Part shown: positions 22,714 to 44,178 of the stretch, in pieces
How positions within the stretch are numbered: the first letter of the stretch is position 1
Layout: the number at the start of each line of letters is the position of its first letter
Assembly: GCA_944470555.2 (NCBI GenBank)
Contig: OX104129.1
Coordinates: 51,741,998 to 51,805,997 of the forward strand
Source: Heterobilharzia americana
Taxonomy: Eukaryota > Platyhelminthes > Trematoda > Strigeidida > Schistosomatidae
DNA: 64,000 nucleotides
Direction: 5' to 3'
Program-made: the position numbers and the translations under genes
The notes under the pieces: generated by a model
Told to the model about the DNA's origin: nothing
What the model saw: the letters and a program-made list of their open reading frames with translations, nothing else
Databases searched by the model: none

Positions 22714-23361
22714 CATCACATAATAATAAGGGGGCGCTTCTACTGGTAGTATTAAACTAGACACACAAAGTCATGTTAATATAAGTTAATAATTGCATGA
22801 GCATCAGCAGGGCTCAGAATATGGAAGCGAGTAGTAGTTGTAGAACATAAAAAGCACAGGTTGCATTAATTAATAAAAGAAACCTTTACACAGGAAGGTA
22901 GGCGATATAATGAGATAACGAACACGCAAAGCAGAAACGAAACTAACTGTACAGAAAATTTCGTTGAAAATGAAAAACATTTATGGTGCTAGGCATTCAG
23001 AGTTTTTTGAGTTTCAAAGTTAATGTTTGTACACAGTATATCACATCCTGAAGAATAGGTCAATTAATCATAGGATTGGTGCAATTTACAAGTGTTATAT
23101 GCCACAAATCGATGTATGAAACAGATACGGAAGGAAGAAACAAATAATGCTATGATGTACACTCGCATGCAAATACGATGTAGTAGGCATATGATGTGAC
23201 AGCCCTGCATAGACACTTATGTGTCATGATCTGAAATCACAGATTTAGCACACATACTAAATAAAAGCGATAAGACGATATCATCATCAGGGAATATGTG
23301 ATAAAGTTATATTATATGGTAGCAAATTGAAGCTCATGAGGCACTCGTAAAGAAAAAGAAT
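21991..23361. other. Spacer between POP5 and the EGR-like gene 3' end
   Basis: Contains a long AT microsatellite and presumably the 3' UTR of the minus-strand EGR-like gene. No coding potential or recognised repeat otherwise. Confidence 0.45.
22624..22711. repeat. (AT)44 microsatellite
   Basis: An uninterrupted 88-nt alternating AT tract. It lies about 650 nt past the stop codon of the EGR-like gene and could be within its 3' UTR. Confidence 0.95.
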
Positions 23362-33233
<9,872 letters not shown>

Positions 33234-33782
33234 AGTTCCTATTTAACTGGTGTGCATCAACACAACGAATTAACTATGACAGAGTAGCTTTCTTTCTTGT
33301 TTTTAACGTTTTAAAAGAAGATTACCCAAGTTGTCCGTACTCAACTTAAGTAGCAGCCGACAGCAACCATTCAGCAGAGAAATTGAGGTTTAATCGGACA
33401 GAAACTCCAAAGCCAACGACCTTCACAGTGCAATTCTCTAAACCAATCTTGTGGAAATGAATTATTTATCTCCAACGAGGTGTTGCCGATGTGAACAACT
33501 GAATGGCTGGATTATGTAGATTTGTTTATTCAACCTAATAGGAACTACTTCCAAACAATTTCATGCTTATCATGCGGCAACAAACAGAGAAGATGCTTAA
33601 GGCATATGGAGAAGACTGTTTCGACAAAACATTCATGATAAATCAGGACAAATCTCAGAACTGACAATCGAAACCGGGAGTGAATCTCAAGGTCAATTCC
33701 TTATCCAATCACAATGTGTGAGAAAGGTTTTAGTTTTTAAGGCCAAAGCACTATAACTAAAGCGCGCTATTCAACTATGCGT
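33234..33782. promoter_or_regulatory. Divergent intergenic promoter region, EGR-like / NRBF2-like
   Basis: The two start codons face away from each other across 549 nt. Two CCAAT motifs are present (33443-33447 and 33705-33709). No TATA box in clear position was seen. Shared regulation of the two genes is possible but is inference from spacing only. Confidence 0.5.
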
Positions 33783-36700
33783 ATGGAGTTGCTAGTTGAA
33801 ATGCATAGCAATCTGAGTGCGGTATGTTAAACCGTTAGTAAATGTTGTTGAATTCTAAATCATATTGATATCTTGTGAACGAAATATCTGAATTATTTTG
33901 GTGTTCATCAGGCTCACTTCAATGAGCGTCGTGCAAACCAGTGTATGAAAATCGGGAATGTTGAGGGAGCAATCTGCTATTATCGAAAATCCATCGGTAA
34001 GCATTATTTTAAACATGGTATTGCTTTCAATGCCAGTTTTTCTGATTTCGGCTTATACAAAAGAACAGACAACAAATTGGTCTTCATAACGACTGTATAT
34101 GTATAACCTACATACATATAAATATTATGTATCGTATTTAGGATAGTAGGCCAATGTGTCCTATGGTAATCCTTGCAGTAGTTTCTTGTGTAAAGATCTA
34201 ATTTCTCTTTGAGTGCACTCACCATTGACTTGATACCTCTTTCCTCGGGTAGCAGTTTCAGTCAGTTTTCAGTTATAAGGCCAGTTGGCTTGTGTTAATC
34301 CTTGCAGAAGATATCTCTGTGGAGATCTAGTTTCTTCTTGAACGCGTTGACAGAAGGTACTGATACTACTTGCTGAGGTAAGGAGTTCCAGTCGTTGACA
34401 ACACGATGGGAGAAACGCAGATTCACGCTAAGTTGATTCAGTCATCGATGACTCCCGGTGATCAGCACATGTTCACGCTAAGTTGGTTCGATCATGGGTT
34501 TTGAGTTTTCTTGTGGTGCTCTGGAAAATGATCCTTAAGAGAAAACAAGTAAGATATCACCCCCAAGAACGTTGCTAAGTTTACGGATCGCTAATATCAG
34601 GTTCCCTTTGGTCATGCGACGATGTCCGGAAAAGTTAACCTACCCAGACGTTCCCTATGGGGACGTTGCATGAACCAGTCACCTACTTACTCCCGAGTCT
34701 CTAAACGCCTTCTTGTGTGTTCGCATCATTCAAGGGTAATGACTGACATTTTGAATGCAAATTTGAAGTGGAATCGCATTATATAGGATGCAATATCCGA
34801 AAAATGTTATCATAGCTTTTGAGAAGAGAAGAGACCAAAATACTTGTAACCATCTTACGACTTTATTGCTGTTCGCGGATATCTTCTAGTTATGGCTGAC
34901 TATCACTCTCAAGTTTTCAATTTCTTGTTCAGGTGATGCTGTTTTACTTATTCAATAATGCTTACAGCTGTCGGTTGTTATGTATAAATTCACACTTGCT
35001 AGAAATAATTCCCAAACACTTATGCTCAGACCAGTCGGCCTATTCATTCATTTCCACCTTCAATGCGTGCTTGTTGGCTTCCTTGGGGGTAGACTTCAAT
35101 ATTTTCAAATCATTGGGATATAATTTCACTAAGGACCTAATCATGTTCACTGATGTGGAGCAAGAAGAGTACAGGAACCGAGATTGTTCCTTGAAGAACT
35201 CCCACTCCTCACAGGTTTTCACATAAGAAGTGTTTCATTCACCGTTTTTCTTTTTGCTTGGAAATTCTTTAATGCAAACATCAACCCCAAAATTAGAGAG
35301 CTCCTTCATTAGTCCTGCATGCGATTTCTTATCGATAGCCTTACTAGAGTCACTGCACACAACATATGCGACCAGCTTATTGTCATAAGCTATCAATTTC
35401 TCTATTGCTATCAGGGGGTCAGTTCAGCGAAGGTTACCAGTAATAAAGCCATGTAGAGGTGAGAGAAGACTATAGTTTTTGACATCGCTGAGTACTCTAT
35501 TCTTGGTAAGCTCGAATACTTTAGTGACCTTACTAGTTAAGTTAACAGGACGGTAGTTGCATACCAACTGCCCATTACCTGCCTCAAGTACTGGGCTTAC
35601 TATTGTATATTTCCAGTGTCTCGGAAGTCGAGTCTGACATTGGAAAATACTGAACACTTCAGCAAGCAATCTAGCAGTGTCTGCCAAAAAGGATAATAAC
35701 TGCTGGTGCGCTTCATCAGGACCTGGGATTTCCCAGACTTAAGGTTGCTCAGCTTGTAGTGTGCACTGTGCTCATCAGTGGAGTATTTATGGTAATGCTC
35801 GTCAGAGTAGTAATATCCGTCTGCTAAGAAGACTCCACTAAAATATCGAAGTGACAGATTTGAACCAACTGGACTCAGATAACTCTTCTGAATCTTTATC
35901 TGATATGAGAACTGGGGCTTTGTCCCTACGTTTGGTTCTCACTAAAGTATATGAGAACAACCATTTTGATGTTAGCAAAAGAAATGGAAAAGGCATCAGC
36001 ATTAGCAATGCTCGGCAATTACTTGGACTTATTGAAGATACCGGTAAGAATAAATCAACACCGAAAAGCATGGTACCATGGTAACCTCTCAGAACAGGTG
36101 ATCAGAATGTTAAGCGGAACACTTTGAAGCATAGTTCAGCTAGCCCACACCAAGACTTCAGTTGGCCAGCATTCAGCTCAAATCTGAATGCGACGTAGGT
36201 GTCGGTCCTCCAACTCTCTTCGAAGTTGGGAAGGGCGTTTCAAACTTGAATTGATCCAAAGCTTCAGGACCTGACAATTTGCCGCCTGAAGTTTCAAAGG
36301 ATGGAGAATCAGTCTGACTAACATCGTGTACAAGATACTTAGGTCCATAGTTATCTGATGCATAACAAGAGCTCGAAAATAGTAAATCTGAGGAAAATAG
36401 GCAGGCTTCAGACCTGGACGAAATTGCACCAATCAGAGTTTCACTCTTTGACGGAATATGGAACACAGGCATACTTACTGGCGGCCGACACTTTCTATAT
36501 TTCTTGACCTGAAGACGGCATTTGACTCCATCTACCATGGGGTGTTTTAGCAGTGTCTGATTGTGAAGGGAACACTAAATAGCTGTGTGACACTAATCTC
36601 AGCTCTCTACTTAAACTCATGCAGGGGTACAAGGATTTATTGAGAGTTGTCATTTGGATTGATGACAATGAGTGGTGTCCTCCAGGAATGCCTGATTTAG

Positions 36701-39700
36701 GCATAAGGAGTGAGTTGGTGCGATGCGTTGACTGCATCATTAATTCACTGTGCAGTCGCCTCGTATTGTTTTGCTGTCGGAGTTTCAGCTCGAATACTAC
36801 AAGCCAAGGTGGCACTAAACTGAGAGTAAAATTTAAGCACTGCGATGGAGTGCAATTCTGTCATAGTTCTTTTTTCATGAATCATTCATTAAAACAGTGT
36901 TACTTACTCATGACGTTTCGAGCAAAATTTGTTGCTTATAGTCATATCAAGGTGATCACACAAATCTCTGATCTAGTTTTTACAGTTCTATTATTTTTGA
37001 TGTCACACGATCAGCAGTATGGGATAGAGTAGGTGGAAGTTTAAAACTGAAGCTTCGTTTACGAGATTGATACGTATAGCAAAAATGACGCAACACCGAT
37101 TCGGTATATGGGGGAAATTTCACTACCAATTAAAAATAAAACAATACAACTATAACAACTTAACCAGAAAGTTGTGTGATTACCGTCATATGGTTATGAG
37201 CAATAAATTTTGTTCGAAACGTCAGTAAATAATACTGAATCCTTGTGTCGTAAGTATAAAGTAGAACTAGGCAGCGCTGGCGAAACAATTGACTATTTAC
37301 CAGTCGGAAACTGCACTGCACATCAAGTCCACTCCGTCTCATAACACGGCTATGAGACATGGCCATTGAAAGTTGAAAATATCAAGAGGTTAAAATTTTC
37401 TGACTATAATTGGTTTCCTAGCACTGTTCGTGTGCAGTGGAATCATCATATGAGTAACATTGGGGTTAAGCCAGGCAGTGGAGCTATGAGTCGTTGATTT
37501 AGGGAGATGACTTTTAACCAGTGGGTCACGGGTTATGCCTGTTATGCAAAAATATCTCAAGTAACTTGACGTTATAGTATAAAGTATGAGGCATATAAAT
37601 GTTAGTCCTAAGGTGCATTTAGGAAATAAATTAAGTCAGTGGTAGGAACGACTAGAAATAGAAAGCCAACGATAGTTTTGTAAGTGAAATCAATTTAGCT
37701 TATAATGTTTGTGGATTAAAACGGAAAATTTGTGTAAGTGTTACCATCACTAACTCAACCGTTATAACCTTTCACATAAATACTTATAACGAGTGCATGT
37801 GTGATCACATTGTTTGAAGTGTATTGTGCAATTAAATTAGACGATTTAGACAATTTACATGTTATTGTTTTATCGAAGTTTATTCAGGGAACTAATTGGT
37901 TTTGAATTTGTTTCTCTACTAACAATTTTATTTTATGGTCAAGACAGTGTACTTATATGCCCTCTCATTTTTAAATCAACTGATAAAGAAAATTTTATGA
38001 AGTTTCTTGCTCCAAGTTATTGGAAATTATGATTACAGATATTTTAGCACTACACTACAGCTTAACATAACAGTATGCAGATGCTCGCTCATTTATAAGC
38101 AGACCTCGAAATTTTAAAGCCAAAGACATTTCATAGAAGGCAGTGCCAATAGGAGAAAACACTTATCTTTGTAGCACATACAAAACACTAATAACCATGT
38201 GTTTATTAGGAAAAAGAATATTTTGGGAATGTGCTTTTTTCATATCAAGTAACAAGTACCTTATATTTATAAGCGTACGATTTACCAATCGACTGTGAAA
38301 AAAATACGTTGTAGACAAAAGTGGATCCCTGTGAAACATTCCATATTACTTTCAGTAAAGTATATACAGGTTAAAGCACAAAATACTACTGAAAATTTCT
38401 CAACACAACGGTTAACTCTATCTCACATTTTTCGTGAGTGGGAAAATTATCTGAATATCGAGAAGAAATAGGTGTCGCAGTAGTTAGACATTTAATTATC
38501 TATCGATTCATAACAATAAACATATGGAAAACAGTAAACAGTCAGTAGACATGGTAGTATTTTAGCCCATAAAAGCACGCCATTTCATTGTGTACCCCAA
38601 TGACTTGTGCATAACAGATAGCTCGAGGAATATGACTACTGTAAATTACTTTGCTTGTATTTATATACATTAATCTTAAATTTGACCTAGAAATATTGTT
38701 TGAAAGTTATTTGGGCCAAGGGCTACAGTCAAATTTATACCAACTCTTCATGAAGTAGTAATAGTCATTTCGCAATAGGCTTCCACTTGAAAGAATGATG
38801 ACGAGTATTATGATCCTGGATTTAATGGCCACTTTTCCTTTTCATACTGCAGTGAACTGGGGTGACTTGAACCCACGCACTTGTGGTAGGTTCTACATTT
38901 CTGTGTATCTGCGTGTTATGATAAATTTCGAAAAGCATGACAACTCAGACTGCCGCATTTACTAAAGGCGGCTGTTTTAAAGTTTTTTGTACGAAAAATC
39001 ACGTTGATAATTAAAAAGATTATTTTTTCTAATCATTATCACTTTTAATACCTTTTTTCTCTCTAGCTTTCATGGAATTAGCTCGAGAAGAAGTTGAAGA
39101 AGAAGATCATGACTTTGTAGTCATCGATTTGCAGTTATCAGCTCTAAAACTTAGCTTAAGTGAGGCAGTATCGAAAAAGACAGCGATATTATCTCGTGAA
39201 CAAAATACCATTTTAAAACCAACAGCTAAAGTTCAACCACCTGCTAGTAGGAAATTATCAGATCCCTTATCATTATCTTCAAATCGAACATCCGAGGAAA
39301 AAGAAAAAGTCAATGCAGTCAAACTACCCAAAACTGAATTTCAAACACATGAAGAATTGGTCACATGCATTGAAGAGCTTCGTAAACTAGTGAGTTTTGT
39401 CCTTCCTACCTCATTTTCAAGAAAACTGCGGTATAACCTAACTACTGCTTATCACTATCATCAAGAGAGCATCAGTTCTCTTATGAATGCGGATACATCT
39501 TGCTCATTCAATGATTACCAACTAGCATGAAACCTAGATCTTGGGCTTCCTGTTGATTAACTCTTAACATTTAACACTCGATTTAAAATTAGATATTTTT
39601 TATACTTATTCACTTTTATACCATAATAACTAGTACATTGATTGAAGCGCTTGTTATGCAAAAATGTCTCAAACAACTTGATACTACAGTATCAAGGTAC

Positions 39701-41678
39701 ATTTAGGAAATGAATTAGGTCAGGGCGGTAGGAACGACCGAAAACAGAAAACGAAATATAGTCATGAAAGTGCAGTCACTTCAGCCTTTAATACTTTTTG
39801 AACTGAAACGGAAAATTTGCGTCAGCGCTGCCTTCATCAACTCCAACTTATAGTAAAACCTGGAGCCACTCAACTTCTCTGTGAAAAATATGCATCAAGA
39901 ACTGTTGGTTTAATACAACTATGCCTTATTACGGAAAAACATTACGAACTGAGGACTTATCATTAGATATAGTTTTGTATGGAAGTTATTAGCTGACCTG
40001 ATAGACAACTATTTAAACTACAGAAGTTAACAAAACCACTGTAGTGGCTTCAATTTCTGCTTATTGTATTACCCCAGCGATGAAGCCGGCAGATATTTCA
40101 TGTATCTGCTATTTAGCTTATTCAACTGTTACCTCAAAGTTGGTAAGTTAGCCATTTCTTGCTGGTCTAAGTTCGTTGTTATTTCTCATTGACGTCATAC
40201 TGGTCGTAACCAATTGTGTCTAGTGAGATAATTAAAGCATATTTGTCAGTTTTAATAAATACGAGCGGTATACAGATATTTCTCGCATTCATTTTGCATT
40301 CTATACGTAAGGGAAAAACATCAAGGAATCAAGATGTTCATAAACTATGATCGAAACATTAGAGATATTACTTAGGATTCTCAATATGGCTGGGATTAGA
40401 GTGGCATTTAAGCCTACAAATTCACTTAGAAGTAAGCTTTGTAGGTTAAAAGATCCTACTGATCCGACTAAACGGAATAATTTAGTTTACCAAAACTCTT
40501 GCAACGATTGCAAAGTTATGCAAAGCTATGCATGTGATTGCACACAATAGAATGAGACAGGGTAAAAAACCTTAAAACTAACATAACAAGGTCGAGGGAG
40601 AGATGGATGACTGGATCGTTGTTTATCGAATCAACGCCCAATGATTGTAACAGAAATGGCTCAGTGCCTGTTCTGGATATATGGGAAATCTCAGTAGTCA
40701 TGTCATAAAGGAGGTGGGGAAATTAGGACTACATAAAGGATGTCTCAAAGTTGTGATATGACCATGGACAATACATTTTGTCCAAAACGTAATCCAGTAA
40801 ACAATACTGTCCCATTATGTGATAAATCTAATAAATAAACTAAAATGGCATTACATTCTACCACGGTACCCATGTTTTACTCTCATATTAATTTTTTACA
40901 CATCGGTGGAAATTCGATTAGTTCTTCTAAACGTATATGTAGATAAGTAGTCATGATCGACTGTTACATAGTTCGTTATCATTTTGTGTTTTCGCTAATA
41001 ATATATTCCTCCTGAAAAGGTGACGGATTTTTATGCTTTTGGTATAAACATTTCATCTCGTTCACTTTGAAGCAAATCGACATATCTTCCTCCGACAGTG
41101 CATAATACCAAACGACTGATGATCTGTCAAACAAAGTGAGTTAGTAAATCCCTGTGTAGACCTTCATATGTCAGCCAGTGGGCCCCAACGCTGCAAGGTT
41201 TACGCAACGAGTTCCTACCATTAGCCTTCAAACAATAGGTGTAGCTCGTTGCATAATACATGGACCAGCACATGGTTGATCGGTTACAAAGGATATATCA
41301 CTTTTCTTGTTCTTATTTTCGATTATTAAAATTTCTCAGGTGGACGTGTTAACGTCCCAGCTTGGTCGAGTTCGTCAAATGCTTACCGAAGAACGTGAAC
41401 GCCGTCTTGCGATAGAAGCTGAACTGATATCTTCTGGTGCTTATGTCTGTCAGTCTAGTAAATGTTTCTCCTACCATGACTATGATGATAATGATGATGG
41501 TTTTGATGAAAATAGGCCATGTATTTTTACAGATCTTTCAAATCATACATGTATAACTGGAAACCAAAACAGTATGCCGTCAATCCGAACCGATTCACCT
41601 ACCCAAGATCGAAATATTCACCAGTCTCTTCAAGAATTATCTATTACCAAAGCATCAGACTCATCGCAATCCATCTAG
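33783..41678 (+). CDS. NRBF2: NRBF2-like autophagy factor (MIT domain plus coiled coil)
   Basis: Four exons (33783-33821, 33912-33996, 39067-39389, 41340-41678) join with matching phases into 261 residues; human NRBF2 has 287. Residues 14 to about 75 (AHFNERRANQCMKIGNVEGA, then YYRKSIAFMELA) follow the NRBF2 MIT pattern AHQQSRRADRLLAAGKYEEAI. The third exon ends and the fourth begins with a coiled coil (EELRKLVDVLTSQLGRVRQM). The tail is acidic (residues about 185-200, DDNDDG) and Ser/Thr-rich. In other animals NRBF2 dimerises through the coiled coil and binds ATG14/VPS34 complex I to promote autophagy. The first exon (13 codons, MELLVEMHSNLSA) and its 90-nt intron rest on splice signals and phase only. 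Introns 2 and 3 hold LINE and Penelope pieces. AATAAA at 42179-42184. Confidence 0.82.
34130..35800 (-). mobile_element. CR1-like LINE fragments, minus strand
   Basis: Minus-strand translation gives LPRHWKYTIVSPVLEAGNGQ and VCNYRPVNLTSKVTKVFE (35424-35687), the finger region of a CR1/Jockey-type reverse transcriptase distinct from the RTE-like copies. Toward 34130 there are two versions of the C-terminal end: KLDLYTRNYCKD near 34190, and at 34330-34420 a second with a VVNDWNSLPQQ-like string. At least two insertions or a local duplication are implied. Located in intron 2 of the NRBF2-like gene. Confidence 0.65.
35838..36840 (+). mobile_element. RTE-like LINE fragment, plus strand
   Basis: Frame 35851-36084 ends with GKGISISNARQLLGLIEDTG, the linker before the RT domain in other copies here. 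It is followed by degraded RT pieces (FETPF/LDQFKFET-type near 36240; FLDLKTAFDSIYHGVF-type near 36500-36545). The inversion relative to the CR1-like fragment just upstream shows two separate events. Confidence 0.6.
36870..37275. repeat. Inverted pair of Penelope tail fragments
   Basis: The string ATGAGCAAT/AACAAATTT...CTCGAAACGTCA found at 12.95 kb occurs here twice in opposite orientation: minus strand at about 36900-36960 and plus strand at about 37080-37260. The halves are separated by about 120 nt. Confidence 0.55.
40345..40890 (+). mobile_element. Penelope-like element fragment
   Basis: Encodes [20 protein letters not shown] and QNSCNDCKV, the same linker-cysteine segment as at 12.3 kb. 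A deletion then runs directly into the non-coding tail seen at 12.8-13.05 kb (TTTATCGAATCAACGC...GGCATTACATTCTACCACGG). The nuclease domain is lost. Lies in the last intron of the NRBF2-like gene. Confidence 0.7.
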
Positions 41679-43923
41679 TTCTCTGTGATAATAATCTCGC
41701 GATGTATCACTTACAGATATACTTTCTGCTGGGTTTTCCCCGTTTGACAGCTGACCCGGTATTCCATTGAATGCAAATATTTAATTTTGCAGCTGATTTC
41801 TTATCACCCCTCTGCTCCTTACGACAGACAATCCGGCATGTATCAGCCTCGATACGATAGATCTCTGAGATATTCAATAGACAGCACTATATTTTTTTTC
41901 ATGGTATGCATTTGACTTTATCTAATTTGTTTTTTATGTATTTTCATAATATCCAGCGCAATGAAGAGTAAAACTGTTCCCTATATTTCACTGCCTTTAA
42001 TATTCGAGTAGAATGTGTGTGATGTCTTTCAAACTGCTGATACATAGATTGTGCATCCATCCTGTACATTTCAAGTGTTGAATTTTTTTCTAAATGATTT
42101 TTGTCTTTCAAATTCTATGATGATTTTAGTATAATTATCCTAACTAAAAGCAATCAAGAAAATTTATGCTATTTGTTGAATAAATGAAATTTTAAGAGAT
42201 ATACCACTTTTAACGTCAAAGATGTTTAGTGTCGGGATTATTTGTGACGGGTTTTCTTTACATTTGATAGTGGTTAGCACACCAAAGCTTTTGAAAGACG
42301 ACATTTATGTGTCTCATATGTAAAGAGTAAGCTTGAATTCAGTCAGCACGAAATATCTGCTCAACTTGAAGTAGCATTAACAGCTAATTAGCGCTTGCAT
42401 TTTCTTGATGCATACTGGTTGTAACACGATTTTGATGAATAAATCATATATTATATGGCAAAGGTTAATGTGTTCGATAAGGGCAACAATCTATTTAAGA
42501 ATCCACTATTATAATACTCAGCATTTACTGTACATTAAATCGTATTGACTCAAAATTTTACTAGGTTAACGCAAATTAGTGGTAAACAAATAGTGTGTTA
42601 AATAAACCAGCTAATCCATCTGTGATTTACAGTAATAGTATTTCATGGATATTTTAAAAAGAGGAGTTTTTTGAGTGATCATAACCTTGTTTCCTGGTCT
42701 TGTTGATATTGCAATAAAATGTGAGCTATCCATTGCATCCTAGATTATTTGCTCAGGTTGTATGAAGTAATAATGTGATTAGACCTTAAGTTTAATAGCA
42801 AGATTTGTGGCAAAAATGTGTTAATACTACCTGTAAATTGTTAGAGTTATGATAGCTATAAATGGGACTTATTAAGAAATATAGTGTAAGTTTAAAATAT
42901 ATTCAAGTAAATTTGTCATCCTTCTGTGTTTCTCATCAGTGTGATGTTAAGGTTCTAGGTACACGTTTTTAAAAAGTAAGTCAGAAACATGGATTTACCT
43001 TGCACTTCTAGTCCAGACTCTCATATTTTTCTTTTTTGAAATCTTGGTAAACTAATAACGTACGTTAACCTGTCGGGTTACAATGAAGTCTGTTTTCTCT
43101 TGCATACACATCCTAAATGCCTATCTAATAAAGCAAGTATTTGTTGCAAACTAGTTATCCTACATTTAGTATATCTGTTTCGTGACCTACCGTTTAGAAG
43201 TAGAAATGTGAATGCTTTTCACTACAATAAATGTCAGTCACTGTAACACTCAGGTAGTTTATCTCTAAATCATACGTGTTGCACGTGAAACCTGCTAATT
43301 GGTGATACTATTATCTGGTACAAGACAAGCAGTTATGAGAAATTATCAGTTTGTACGAATACGACTATCTAACATAACATTTTGCTAGTGAAAACTGTTC
43401 TCACAATTCGATCAGTTATTTGTCATCTCATATAAGTAACAATGTACGAAGCGAAAACTTAAACGAAGTGACAGAAAAAACATGTGAATCGATGACGCTT
43501 CAGGAAGGGAAGAAACCTAGAGTTTTATCTAGAAACCGTAACCTCTAGCATAAAGATCTCGTTCTCTACCAGGAGTTTGATTATCAGCTTTAGCTTCCTG
43601 TCCAACTGTTTACTTAGAGGTACAAACTTCTCATTTAATAAAATACCGTTCGACACAGTTCTCTTGACCAAATCAACCAAAAGTAGGTAAGACAGTGGCT
43701 GACTAACTAGTAACTCACACTTCAGGGTAGTTGAGTTACCACACCAAGCAGTTTACACCAGGATCATCAATAAAGCTTTAAAATCATGCCTAATATATCC
43801 TATCTAGCTCAAAAACATTCGCCACATAAAAAGTTTTTATTCACGATTTAAAAAAAATACAATCTTTACAAGTTAGTTGATGAAATCAGGTCAAGAAATT
43901 TTAAGATAGCAACTTTTGTTCCA
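41679..43923. other. Convergent intergenic region with two 3' UTRs
   Basis: Carries the 3' UTR of the NRBF2-like gene (AATAAA 42179-42184) and that of the minus-strand SNM1A-like gene (AATAAA on the minus strand, 43841-43836). Nothing else recognised. Confidence 0.5.
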
Positions 43924-44063
43924 TTATTTCAACCAGCTATTCACTATATCTTTCATTGAATTGACTGATTTACCGAAAACTGTAGGTTGTACACGTAGAG
44001 GACGAAGACGTGTGATGAATTCTTTCAGTTCCAGGAAACTACTATGTTCACTGTACGGTGCAC
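43924..44063 (-). CDS. DCLRE1A: Terminal exon of an SNM1A/DCLRE1A-type DNA repair nuclease
   Basis: The minus strand reads TTCTAAATAG acceptor, then a 140-nt exon ending TAA. It encodes (G)APYSEHSSFLELKEFITRLR followed by PLRVQPTVFGKSVNSMKDIV and NSWLK. This matches the C-terminus of human SNM1A (GIPYSEHSSYLEMKRFVQWL ... PTVN ... W.L), the DRMBL end of the metallo-beta-lactamase/beta-CASP fold. SNM1A is a 5' exonuclease for interstrand crosslink repair in the nucleus. The exon needs one nucleotide from the previous exon to complete a Gly codon. No upstream exon was found to the right, so the metal-binding HxHxDH part is presumably outside the window or missed. SNM1B and Artemis fit less well (no YSEHSS plus terminal W-L-K). 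Confidence 0.78.
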
Positions 44064-44104
44064 CTATTTAGAATAAAACAGGATTTTAATATTCGAAAAG
44101 ATTA

Positions 44105-44106
<2 letters not shown>

Positions 44107-44175
<69 letters not shown>
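44107..44175. repeat. (AT)n microsatellite
   Basis: An uninterrupted 69-nt alternating AT tract inside the presumed last intron of the SNM1A-like gene, 44 nt from its acceptor. It may crowd the branch-point region. Confidence 0.95.

Positions 44176-44178
<3 letters not shown>

Noticed and set aside
22563..22764. Open frames of repeated Tyr-Ile on both strands
   Set aside because: They are translations of the (AT)n microsatellite.
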